Source of the DNA: Halomonas sp. McH1-25
GTDB lineage: Bacteria > Pseudomonadota > Gammaproteobacteria > Pseudomonadales > Halomonadaceae
DNA: 64,000 nucleotides
NCBI RefSeq assembly: GCF_022348165.1
Contig: NZ_JAKRFI010000008.1
Span: 124,001-188,000 of the forward strand
Direction of reading: 5' to 3'
The stretch's first letter is position 1, and every line of letters begins with the position of its first letter. The position numbers and the translations under genes were made by a program. Shown here in pieces: positions 46,487 to 56,675 of this stretch. The notes beneath the pieces were generated by a model that did no database searches, had not been told where the DNA came from, and saw nothing but the letters and a program-made list of their open reading frames with translations.

Positions 46487-46560
46487 CGGGAGTCTCCTCG
46501 GCATGCGGTCTCGACATCGAAACGCTGACCATTATGGTCGCTCGCCACGCGACTTACCAA

Positions 46561-48063
46561 CTATTCCGGTCGCATCGCCGGGAACAGCAGCACATCGCGA
46601 ATCGATGGGCTGTCCGTGAACAGCATCACCAGGCGATCGATCCCGATACCTTCGCCCGCCGTCGGCGGCAGCCCGTACTCCAATGCCCGTACGTAGTCGG
46701 CATCGTAGTACATCGCCTCGAGATCGCCGGCCTCCTTCTCGGCCACCTGGGCGGCAAAGCGCTCAGCCTGATCCTCGGCGTCGTTGAGCTCGGAGAAGCC
46801 ATTGGCAATCTCCCGGCCGCCGACGAAGAACTCGAAGCGATCGGTGACGAACGGGTTGGCATCGTTGCGCCGCGCCAGCGGACTGACCTCGGCCGGGTAC
46901 TCGATGATGAAGGTCGGCTGATCGAGCCGATGCTCGGCGACCTCCTCGAAGATTTCGGTCTGCAACTTGCCGAGTCCCCAGCCCTCCTTGACCTGAAGCC
47001 CCAGCGTCATGGCCGTGTCGCGGGCCGCCTCGAGGGTATCGATATCGGCATCGGCGATGCCGTCGCCATGCTCGAGGATCGCTTCGCGCAGCGTCAGCCG
47101 GCGGAACGGCTTGCCCAGGTCGTACTCGGTGCCCTGATAATTGAGCACGGTGCTTCCCAGGACTTCCCGGGCGGCGTTGCGGATCATCTCCTCGGTCAGG
47201 TCGAGCAGATCCCTGTAGTCCGCATAGGCCCAGTAGAACTCGAGCATGGTGAACTCGGGGTTGTGACGCGTCGATAGCCCCTCGTTGCGGAAGTTGCGGT
47301 TGATCTCGAAGACCCGCTCGAAGCCGCCCACCACCAGGCGCTTGAGATACAATTCGGGCGCAATGCGCAGGTACATGTCGATGTCCAGCGCATTGTGGTG
47401 AGTGATGAACGGTCTCGCCGTGGCCCCGCCGGGAATCGGCTGCAGCATCGGCGTCTCGACTTCCATGAAGCCACGCGCCTCGAAGAAACGCCGGATCGAA
47501 GCGATCACCCCGGCGCGCACCTCGAAGGCCCGGCGCGACTCGGGGTTCATGATCAGATCGACATAGCGCTGACGGTAACGCGCTTCCATGTCGGTCAAAC
47601 CATGGAATTTGTCGGGTAGCGGACGCAGACTCTTGGTGAGCAGCTTGGCCTCGACCATCATCACATACAGGTCGCCCTTGCCGGACTTGTGCACCGGCCC
47701 GCGCGCAGCGACGATGTCGCCAAGATCCCAACCCTTGACGTCCTCGAGGATTTCCTCGGGCAGGCCCTTCTTGTCGACATAGAGCTGGATCTGGCCGGAA
47801 ACGTCCTGAATGACGATGAACGGTCCACGCTTGCGCATGATCCGCCCCGCTACCGCCGCCTGGCGATTGCGGCTCTCCAGCTCAGCCTTGTCGAATTCGC
47901 CCAGCTCGGCCTGTAGCTCCGCCGCCAGGCTATCGCGGCGAAAGTCGTTGGGGAACGCGCTGCCACCATGCTCGGCGGCTTTCTCGCGGCGGGCAGCCAG
48001 TTTGGCCCGCCGCTCCGCGATCAGGTGGTTTTCGTCGTGCTGGGGAGAATCCTGGTTCGCCAT
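46561..48063 (-). CDS. lysS: Lysyl-tRNA synthetase, class II
   Basis: Charges tRNA-Lys. It has 500 residues (E. coli LysS 505). The start at 48063 ([20 protein letters not shown]) is set by context; a 28-residue upstream extension is a non-conserved leader. OB-fold anticodon domain: [20 protein letters not shown]. Catalytic domain: motif 1 [20 protein letters not shown], motif 2 [20 protein letters not shown], motif 3 [13 protein letters not shown]. It follows prfB as in E. coli, but here a structured element lies in the gap. Confidence 0.97.
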   Translation of the reverse strand: MANQDSPQHDENHLIAERRAKLAARREKAAEHGGSAFPNDFRRDSLAAELQAELGEFDKAELESRNRQAAVAGRIMRKRGPFIVIQDVSGQIQLYVDKKGLPEEILEDVKGWDLGDIVAARGPVHKSGKGDLYVMMVEAKLLTKSLRPLPDKFHGLTDMEARYRQRYVDLIMNPESRRAFEVRAGVIASIRRFFEARGFMEVETPMLQPIPGGATARPFITHHNALDIDMYLRIAPELYLKRLVVGGFERVFEINRNFRNEGLSTRHNPEFTMLEFYWAYADYRDLLDLTEEMIRNAAREVLGSTVLNYQGTEYDLGKPFRRLTLREAILEHGDGIADADIDTLEAARDTAMTLGLQVKEGWGLGKLQTEIFEEVAEHRLDQPTFIIEYPAEVSPLARRNDANPFVTDRFEFFVGGREIANGFSELNDAEDQAERFAAQVAEKEAGDLEAMYYDADYVRALEYGLPPTAGEGIGIDRLVMLFTDSPSIRDVLLFPAMRPE

Positions 48064-48128
48064 TGCTCTGCCTATGAAAAAATCGCTAATTCGAAAGCTG
48101 CCCAGTCCACTCACGCCGCGGGGCCGAC

Positions 48129-48232
48129 GCGAGCGATGCCAAGACAAGGCGAATCTCAGCGAACAAGCGCAGTTGGCGGGGGGCCAATGAGCATTGTGAG
48201 CTGAGATTCAACGCCGTATTGGCGAGCGCAGC
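48129..48232 (+). repeat. Structured intergenic element, copy B (paired with 14906-15011)
   Basis: A 104-nt element with the same architecture as copy A. P1 is GCCAA/TTGGC (48138-48142 with 48219-48223), a T.G wobble outside, a G.A mismatch inside and AC/GT. The loop reads AAGGCG/CAACGCC. P2 is AATCTCAGC (48152-48160) with GCTGAGATT (48200-48208), then tandem G.A/A.G and ACAA/TTGT. A 6x6 loop GCGCAG/TGAGCA leads to P3 TTGGC/GCCAA and a GGGGG loop. GAGCGA and GAGCGCAG flank it. It lies in the prfB-lysS gap, opposite in orientation to the transcript; that transcript carries its reverse complement, which folds equally. I do not recognise the family. Confidence 0.85.
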
Positions 48233-48237
48233 AGGCC

Positions 48238-49336
48238 CTATAACCCCTGTTTGAGGCTGGCCACGATAAACTGATCCAGATCCCCATCCAGCACCTTCTC
48301 GCAGTTGCTGGTCTGCACGCCCGTACGCAGATCCTTGATGCGCTGATCGTCGAGCACGTAGGAACGGATCTGACTGCCCCAGCCGATATCGGCCTTGCTG
48401 TCCTCGGCCTCCTGCTTGGCGGCATTGCGCTTCTGCATTTCCAGTTCCCACAGCTTCGCCTTGAGCTGCTTCATGGCGAAGTCGCGGTTGGCATGCTGAC
48501 TGCGCTGAGTCTGACACGACACCACCACGCCGGTCGGCTCGTGGGTGATACGCACGGCGGAATCGGTGGTGTTGACGTGCTGACCGCCGGCGCCACTGGA
48601 GCGGTAGGTATCGACACGCAGATCGGCGGGATTGATCTCGACTTCGAAGTCGTCGTCGATTTCCGGCGACAGGAACACCGAGGCGAATGAGGTGTGACGG
48701 CGCCCGCCGGAGTCGAACGGGCTCTTGCGCACCAGGCGGTGAACGCCGGTCTCGGTACGCAGCCAGCCGAACGCATGATCGCCCTGGACGTGCAGGGTCG
48801 CCGACTTGATGCCGGCCACCTCGCCACCGGAAATCTCGACGATCTCGGTCTTGAAACCGTGATGCTCGCACCAGCGCAGGTACATGCGCAGCAGTATGTT
48901 GGCCCAGTCCTGGGCCTCGGTGCCGCCAGAGCCGGACTGAATGTCGAGATAGGCGTTATTGGCATCCATCTCGCCGGAAAACATGCGCCGGAACTCGAGC
49001 TTTTCGAGCAGCGTGTCCAGATGGGCAAGCTCTTTCTTGACCTCATCGACGGTCGCATCGTCCTCTTCCATCACTGCCAGCTCGAGCAGTTCCTGGTTGT
49101 CCACCAGGCCGCGATCCAAGGCATCGATGGTTTCGACGACGGCCTCGAGCGAGGCACGCTCCTTGCCCAGCTTCTGGGCATAATCGGGATCGTTCCAGAC
49201 GTTGGGATTTTCGAGTTCGCGGGAAACTTCTTCTAGCCGATCCTTCTTCTCGGCATAGTCAAAGATACCCCCTCAGGACGTCTGTCCGCTCGGACAGGTC
49301 CTTGATGAGGTTGTTGATCGGATTGATCTCTTGCAT
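48238..49336 (-). CDS. prfB: Peptide chain release factor 2, programmed +1 frameshift
   Basis: RF2 terminates at UGA and UAA. The gene starts ATG 49336 ([20 protein letters not shown]), reaches an in-frame TGA at 49261-49259 after 25 codons, and continues in the +1 frame to 48238, giving 365 residues, the E. coli length. The shift site is AGG GGG TAT CTT TGA C. After the shift [20 protein letters not shown] follows. The tRNA-mimicking domain has [20 protein letters not shown], including the GGQ that triggers hydrolysis, and SPF (in [14 protein letters not shown]) reads UGA. The reading is autoregulatory: low RF2 favours frameshifting. Confidence 0.97.
49258..49275 (-). other. Programmed +1 ribosomal frameshift site of prfB
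   Basis: Minus strand: an AGGGGG Shine-Dalgarno-like motif 3 nt before CTT TGA C. Ribosomes pause at TGA in codon 26 and slip from CTT to TTT so that GAC is read next. The arrangement is the same as in E. coli prfB. Confidence 0.97.
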
Positions 49337-49530
49337 GGTCGTCCTGTGTCGGCTTGCGGTGACTCCGCAGTCAAAGGCACCGGGCAGAGCCCCGGCGCAC
49401 GCGAAAAGCCCTACATTGTAGCCAAACCGGGCAGCACCGTCATCCTGCCACTAGGGTGACGAGCATCATCGGCAACATGCGCCGATACTGCCTATCATAC
49501 AGAAACACAACGATCCACAAGGTTTCCATC

Positions 49531-50649
49531 ATGTTCAGGAGCCAGGCACCTACCGGTCTGGTCATCGTTCTTGCCGCCGCTCTTACCACACCGCAGACCC
49601 TGGCTGCTACCGTCTACGAAACCCCCAGCGACAAGCTAATCTTTAGTGGACGCATCTCCGTCGGTAGCAGTTTCGTCGACAAGACCGACGACGGCCACGA
49701 TCTCGCCAACGTTGGCTCACGCGCGCGACTGATTCACGAACACGACTTCAAGGGCGGATGGTCGTCCGTGGCCCGTGCCGAGTGGGGCTTCGATCCATTC
49801 TTCGAGGACGCCGACGACGCTTACTCCAAGCGCCAGCTCTACGCTGGGGTGAGACACGACGACTACGGAACGCTACTGATCGGAAAGCAGGAGTCTCTAT
49901 GGTATGACATGGTCGCCGACTGGACCGACTGGTTTTGGTACAACGGTGCCACCGCCCAGGGCAGCTTCAACGGAGCGGCCGGCGACGGCGGCTTCGAGGG
50001 CAACGGTCGTGCCGACGATGCGGTGTCTTACAAGAACGCTTTTGGTGACTGGACGGTCGGCATCCTCTACCAGCCTCCCCGAGACGGCATGCCCCCTAAC
50101 GCCGACTACAGTGGCAACCTGACCGGCTACACGCGCAATTACACTGGCCAGGGCGCGGTCGTCTACAAGCCCAGCGAGGATTGGTCGTTCGGCGCCGCTT
50201 ACACGCACAGCGACATTGACGGCAAACTCGCAAACGGCACCACCTCGGCAAATGTCGATGCCGGCCTGCTGGCGGCCCGCTGGACACCGAGCAACTGGTA
50301 TTTCTCGCTGAGCGGAGGCGAGTATCGCAACCTAGTGCGTGACGGCAGCTTTAGCGACGTCGACGAAGTTGACGGCATCATAGACAAGGCGCGCGGCTTC
50401 GAGGGTGTCGCACTGTACAATGTCAAGAACCGGATTCCTGGCAAGGTGCAGATCTACTCTGGCTTCAATCGCCTCGAGGACACTGGTTCCGATGCACGCA
50501 GCGCCTTTTATCTGGCTGGCGCAGCGTGGCTGACCTTGAACGATGATCTGATCGTCGCACTGGAGCGCAAGTTCAACGACTCTACCGATGCCGAGGGCGG
50601 CAATGTCGACAGCGACGAGACCGACCTGCTGGTGCGCTACAATTTCTAG
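49531..50649 (+). CDS. Outer-membrane porin, general gram-negative type
   Basis: A 372-residue beta-barrel protein. The start at 49531 begins MFRSQAPTGLVIVLAAALTT with a signal peptide cleaved about TLAA. Repeated amphipathic strands end in aromatic residues, and the C-terminus LLVRYNF carries the terminal Phe needed for BAM assembly. Strands such as SRARLIHEHDFKGGWSSVAR and GVRHDDYGTLLIGKQESLWY match the porin_4/OmpC-type family (GRQ/GKQ with nearby Tyr). The loops are very acidic, consistent with a cation-favouring or halotolerant pore. Substrate not assignable. Converges on the fadL-type gene. Confidence 0.88.
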   Translation: MFRSQAPTGLVIVLAAALTTPQTLAATVYETPSDKLIFSGRISVGSSFVDKTDDGHDLANVGSRARLIHEHDFKGGWSSVARAEWGFDPFFEDADDAYSKRQLYAGVRHDDYGTLLIGKQESLWYDMVADWTDWFWYNGATAQGSFNGAAGDGGFEGNGRADDAVSYKNAFGDWTVGILYQPPRDGMPPNADYSGNLTGYTRNYTGQGAVVYKPSEDWSFGAAYTHSDIDGKLANGTTSANVDAGLLAARWTPSNWYFSLSGGEYRNLVRDGSFSDVDEVDGIIDKARGFEGVALYNVKNRIPGKVQIYSGFNRLEDTGSDARSAFYLAGAAWLTLNDDLIVALERKFNDSTDAEGGNVDSDETDLLVRYNF

Positions 50650-50714
50650 TATCTACTGGCAAACGCGCCCCCGCCCTCCTTGCCCTAACGCGAAGGTCGC
50701 CCCGCCGCCATAAA

Positions 50715-50738
50715 AAACCCGGCCGCTCGGCCGGGTTT
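50715..50738. terminator. Bidirectional terminator between the porin and the fadL-type gene
   Basis: The stem AAACCCGGCCG/CGGCCGGGTTT with a CT loop; minus-strand side continues TTTTTTATGG, plus-strand side TTTCTCGTT. It lies between convergent stops. Confidence 0.9.
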
Positions 50739-50757
50739 CTCGTTACAGGAATGGAAT

Positions 50758-52089
50758 TTAGAAGCGATAGGTCGCCTGGGCACCGAAGCCGTGGGCTTCG
50801 TTTTTGTAATCGGCAGTGTATGAAGTAGCCCCAAATCCATTCAAAGAGTCATCTCGGGACTGACTAATCCTCGTACTACGCTCAGTCAAGTAAGAGTAGG
50901 CCAGATCAACTGTAAAGTCGGGAATGGGGGTCCACCCGGCCCCAACCGAGAAGATACGGCGATCATCCGAAGGAATCCTGACGCTGCGGTCTTCATCGTT
51001 AGTAGGCGTATTGTCGAGTGCCAGCCCGGTACGTAATATCCATTGCGGGTTCAGTTCGTACTGTGCCCCTACTGCAAAATTCCACGCATTCGAGTAGTTC
51101 TGTGCTTCATTGGTGATTTCATCACCTTGGGTACCATTGACGAGAATTCGCTCGAATCGGCTCCAGCGAGCCCATGAAGCACCGGCCATGAGCGTGAGGC
51201 GGTCAGTCATTTCCTGTGTAATCGAAAAATTTACCGTTTCCGGAGTCGTCAGGTCCAGGCTGGCATCGTCCTGTCTCACCACGGTTCCATTAGGCGCTGT
51301 GGCTCGAAAATCGCCTTTCAGTGTGTAATCCACTTTAGAGCGGTAGGTCAGCCCTAGTGTCGTTTCGGGCACAGGCCTATAGATCACGCCGATGTTATAC
51401 CCCCATGCTTCATCGTCACCATCGACACGCGCATCGACATCGCTCGCCGTGCTAAAAGGCTGTGGAACATTAGGAATCTGGCGCCGCAACTCACCCTCTA
51501 CTTGGTTGTAAGTCACACCCGCGCCGATAGCTAACTGATCGTTGATCTTATAGGAAAGGGTCGGCTGTGCACTGACGACCTTGACTTCTGTGTAATCCCC
51601 GAAATAACGTCCTTGAAAATCATCTTCATAATCTGTCTTGGAGCCGAAAGGCGCATACACCCCAAAACCGAAATGCAGACGGTCACTGATCGGCTGAGCA
51701 TAAAATGCAAAGGGCACAAGGGTACCAGGCACCATGTCGCCATCGGTGCTGCCGGATACAGGTCCGAGAGGGAATTGAACACCACTTGGAGCCCCTCCAG
51801 CCGCCAATCCAGAGTCTATTGAAGTGCTGGATTCGACAGTATCTATATCCGTACTTACGTCCAGATAGGTGGCACCGGCCGTAACTTGTGCGCGATCCAG
51901 AAACGACATCCCAGCCGGGTTACCGAAGACGATAGTGGCATCCTGAACATTCGAACTACGCCCTGCATGGCTATAGCCCTGCCCGCTAACGCTCTGCTCA
52001 TTTAACTGGAATCCACCGGCCACGGCCTGGCCGGACATCGCTGCGGCAACAGCGATGGCGACGGTGAGCTTGTTGATCTTATTTTGCAT
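50758..52089 (-). CDS. FadL/OmpP1-type long-chain fatty-acid or hydrophobic-compound channel
   Basis: A 443-residue outer-membrane barrel. The start at 52089 (MQNKINKLTVAIAVAAAMSG) gives a signal peptide cleaved after QAVA. The N-terminal GGFQLNEQSVSGQGYSHAGR hatch and IVFGNPAGMSFLD (the NPAG motif) are typical of FadL/OmpP1. The C-terminus ends FGAQATYRF. Substrates of the family are long-chain fatty acids or aromatics. The base composition looks lower in GC than the neighbours, in both codon use and the intergenic region; this is a by-eye impression. Converges on the porin and diverges from merR. Confidence 0.92.
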   Translation of the reverse strand: MQNKINKLTVAIAVAAAMSGQAVAGGFQLNEQSVSGQGYSHAGRSSNVQDATIVFGNPAGMSFLDRAQVTAGATYLDVSTDIDTVESSTSIDSGLAAGGAPSGVQFPLGPVSGSTDGDMVPGTLVPFAFYAQPISDRLHFGFGVYAPFGSKTDYEDDFQGRYFGDYTEVKVVSAQPTLSYKINDQLAIGAGVTYNQVEGELRRQIPNVPQPFSTASDVDARVDGDDEAWGYNIGVIYRPVPETTLGLTYRSKVDYTLKGDFRATAPNGTVVRQDDASLDLTTPETVNFSITQEMTDRLTLMAGASWARWSRFERILVNGTQGDEITNEAQNYSNAWNFAVGAQYELNPQWILRTGLALDNTPTNDEDRSVRIPSDDRRIFSVGAGWTPIPDFTVDLAYSYLTERSTRISQSRDDSLNGFGATSYTADYKNEAHGFGAQATYRF

Positions 52090-52330
52090 ATTTTTCGAAA
52101 TCCTGTTCCCAATGAGGCTAGACGTTGACACTGATCTGCTCATACGCAACGGCAGTCTGCCTAACCGTTTTGGCTGATGGACATAATCAAGTCAAGAACA
52201 AACGACTGTTTTAATCGCGCGACTGCACATCCATTAGTAGTAGATGCCGTTATCAGCAAAGCGTCATCGCTACCGGAGCGCAGCCATGCCCGGCTTATCG
52301 GCGGGCCGATTCATTCCTTTACCTGACACC

Positions 52331-52362
52331 TTGACCTAGGTGTTACCCACAGGTTCTAGACT
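52331..52362 (+). promoter_or_regulatory. MerR-type promoter of the copper operon
   Basis: TTGACC (52331-52336), a 20-nt spacer with the imperfect dyad ACCT...AGGT, and TAGACT (52357-52362). Elongated spacers of 19-20 nt are the hallmark of promoters activated by metal-bound MerR-family proteins. It lies 27 nt before the merR-type start, so the regulator probably controls its own operon. Confidence 0.75.
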
Positions 52363-52388
52363 AAAGGCATCCCACTCAGGAGGCAGCC

Positions 52389-52831
52389 ATGAAAGTCGGT
52401 GAATTGGCCACGGCAGCTGGCGTCACGGCCGAGACGGTACGTCACTACACACGCGAAGGACTGCTGTCGCCTCGTCGCAACCCGGACAATGGCTATCAAC
52501 TCTACGACAGCGACGATCTCAATCGCCTGCGTTTCATCCAGCGGGCGCGCACCCTGGGCTTCAGCGTCAAGGAGATCAGCGATATTCTCGAGCACGCCGA
52601 TCAGGGCGACTCTCCCTGCCCGCTGGTACGCGACCTGCTAGCCCAGCGCCTGCCCACGATCCGTCAGCGTATCGCCGAGCTCGAAGCGCTGGCCGCTCGC
52701 ATGGAGCAGGCCCTGGACACGTGGCGGGACATGCCCGATGGCGTCCCCAATGGCCATAGCCTGTGCCGCCTGATCGAGAGCTTTCCCGACGACAAGCGCG
52801 CCGAGTCACCAGTCCACACAGGAGACGACCA

Positions 52832-52835
<4 letters not shown>
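52389..52835 (+). CDS. MerR-family heavy-metal-responsive regulator
   Basis: A 148-residue regulator with the MerR DNA-binding domain [20 protein letters not shown], the [20 protein letters not shown] winged helix and the long coiled-coil dimerisation helix ([20 protein letters not shown]). Possible metal-binding residues are the Cys in [12 protein letters not shown] and in HSLCRLIES. It is not clearly CueR or CadR by motif, but the following gene is a Cu+-type ATPase, so a copper-responsive role is likely. It overlaps copA by 4 nt and lies downstream of a MerR-type promoter. Confidence 0.9.
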
Positions 52836-55422
<2,587 letters not shown>

Positions 55423-55426
<4 letters not shown>

Positions 55427-55509
55427 GCTGGCTGGTCAATCTTGGTGGCATCGCCCTGATCGTATTGATCGTATGGTGGTTCTGGTTGCCGCCCAGGAAG
55501 AAGAACTAG
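55423..55509 (+). CDS. 28-residue single-helix membrane protein coupled to CopA
   Basis: A very small [23 protein letters not shown] then WLPPRKKN. It has one hydrophobic helix (residues 4-22) and a short basic tail. It overlaps the copA stop (ATGA), has AGGAGG nine nt upstream, and is followed by an intrinsic terminator, so it is a real translationally coupled gene. The WWFWL pattern resembles the membrane anchor of some CopA-linked cupredoxin-domain proteins, but no cupredoxin domain follows the stop. It could be a small ATPase accessory subunit like KdpF or a remnant anchor. Function not known. Confidence 0.78.
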
Positions 55510-55515
55510 ACGACG

Positions 55516-55544
55516 AAAGGCTGGCCAGGCACCGGCCAGCCTTT
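55516..55544 (+). terminator. Terminator of the copper operon
   Basis: AAAGGCTGGCC/GGCCAGCCTTT, an 11-bp stem with a 7-nt loop ending TTT, then CTATG. It lies 7 nt after the small-protein stop. Confidence 0.85.
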
Positions 55545-55580
55545 CTATGCTGACGGAAACACGCCGACACGGAAATAACC

Positions 55581-56000
55581 ATGCCAACGCTCGATGGCGT
55601 GCTGGAAACGGCACTTTACGTGGAAGACATGGAGCGCGCTCGGGCGTTCTTCGAGGAAGCGATGGGACTCGAGCCGTTCACCGCCGATCACCGTTTCACG
55701 GCCTACGATGCCGGACGTGGCACGGTGCTGTTGCTGTTCCTTAAGGGCGAGACGCTGGATACCGTCACCCTGCCCCGTGGCATGGGCACCATTCCGCCAC
55801 ACGATGGTCAGGGACCGGTTCACATGGCCCTGGCCATTCCCGCCGATCAGCTCGACGCCTGGGAAGCCCAGCTCAACGCGCATGGCATCGAGATAGAAGG
55901 GCGTACCCACTGGCCCAAGGGCGGTGAAAGCCTGTATTTCCGCGACCTGGACGGCCACCTGCTGGAGCTGGCGACACCGGGCGTGTGGCCCTGCTATTGA
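55581..56000 (+). CDS. VOC-fold protein (glyoxalase/dioxygenase family)
   Basis: A 139-residue protein with two VOC half-barrels. VLETALYVEDMERARAFFEE then GLEPFTADHRFTAYDAGRGT form the first, GPVHMALAIPADQLDAWEAQ and ESLYFRDLDGHLLELATPGV the second. His in VHMAL and Glu in LLELATP are the expected metal ligands; the substrate is unknown. The ATG at 55581 follows a weak ribosome site (GGAAAT). It is a monocistronic gene after the copper operon terminator and converges on the YitT-type gene. Confidence 0.85.
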   Translation: MPTLDGVLETALYVEDMERARAFFEEAMGLEPFTADHRFTAYDAGRGTVLLLFLKGETLDTVTLPRGMGTIPPHDGQGPVHMALAIPADQLDAWEAQLNAHGIEIEGRTHWPKGGESLYFRDLDGHLLELATPGVWPCY

Positions 56001-56021
56001 GTCCAGTGCAGCGAGCGTCGT

Positions 56022-56633
56022 CTAGCTGATGCCAATATAACGGCCTGCGCGATGGTTGAGCGCCACGATCTGATTCATCGCCAAGGCGCCGAGCACCGAA
56101 AACACGACCTGTAGCGGCGCAATCACCACCAGTGCCGCCATCAGAATAACCGCATCGACGGCCAGTTGAACGTAGCCGGCACGCAGGCCGTAACGATCCT
56201 GCAGAAAGAGGGCCAGGATCGTGATGCCACCCAAGCTCATGCGGTGCCGAAAAAGCACCAGAATGCCCATGCCCGTCAGACTTCCTCCCATCAGGGCAGC
56301 GTAGAGCGGGTGCAGGTTCTCGATCGCGATCCAGTGCGGGGTCAGTTGGGAAAACAGCGACACCAGCAGCACCGCAGCGAATGTCTTGACGGTAAAGAGC
56401 CAACCCATGCGCCGAATCGCCAGGTAGTAAAACGGTAGGTTGATGAGAAAGAACACCAGCCCGAAGCCGGCCCCGGTGGAATACTGCACCAGCAGGGCCA
56501 GGCCGGCGGTACTCCCGGTGAGCAGACTCGCCTCGGTATAAAACGTGATGCCCAGCGCCACGAACAGCGTGCCAAGCAACATGGCAAGTGCGTCTTCGTA
56601 TGGGCGATGCCTTTGGCCGCGCTCCTGAACCAT
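56022..56633 (-). CDS. YitT/YczE-type integral membrane protein
   Basis: A 203-residue membrane protein with about five or six helices. The hallmarks are ALGITFYTEASLLTGSTAGL and the segment GSLTGMGILVLFRHRMSLGG, typical of the YitT (DUF161) membrane domain, here without the C-terminal DUF2179 domain that larger YitT proteins have. Its function is unknown. It lies 42 nt downstream of recJ, which runs the same way, so it may be cotranscribed with it. Confidence 0.85.
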   Translation of the reverse strand: MVQERGQRHRPYEDALAMLLGTLFVALGITFYTEASLLTGSTAGLALLVQYSTGAGFGLVFFLINLPFYYLAIRRMGWLFTVKTFAAVLLVSLFSQLTPHWIAIENLHPLYAALMGGSLTGMGILVLFRHRMSLGGITILALFLQDRYGLRAGYVQLAVDAVILMAALVVIAPLQVVFSVLGALAMNQIVALNHRAGRYIGIS

Positions 56634-56675
56634 GACTGTTTCCGATCAGTGAAAAGAGAGGCAAGCGCTCAGCAC

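Noticed and set aside
48238-49119. prfB read as a 293-residue protein starting at 49119
   Set aside because: RF2 lacks its N-terminal domain in that reading. The upstream frame, the AGGGGG..CTTTGAC site and the 365-residue total fit the known programmed frameshift.
48238-49336. prfB as a pseudogene because of the in-frame TGA
   Set aside because: The TGA at codon 26 is the regulated site of all typical prfB genes, not a lesion.
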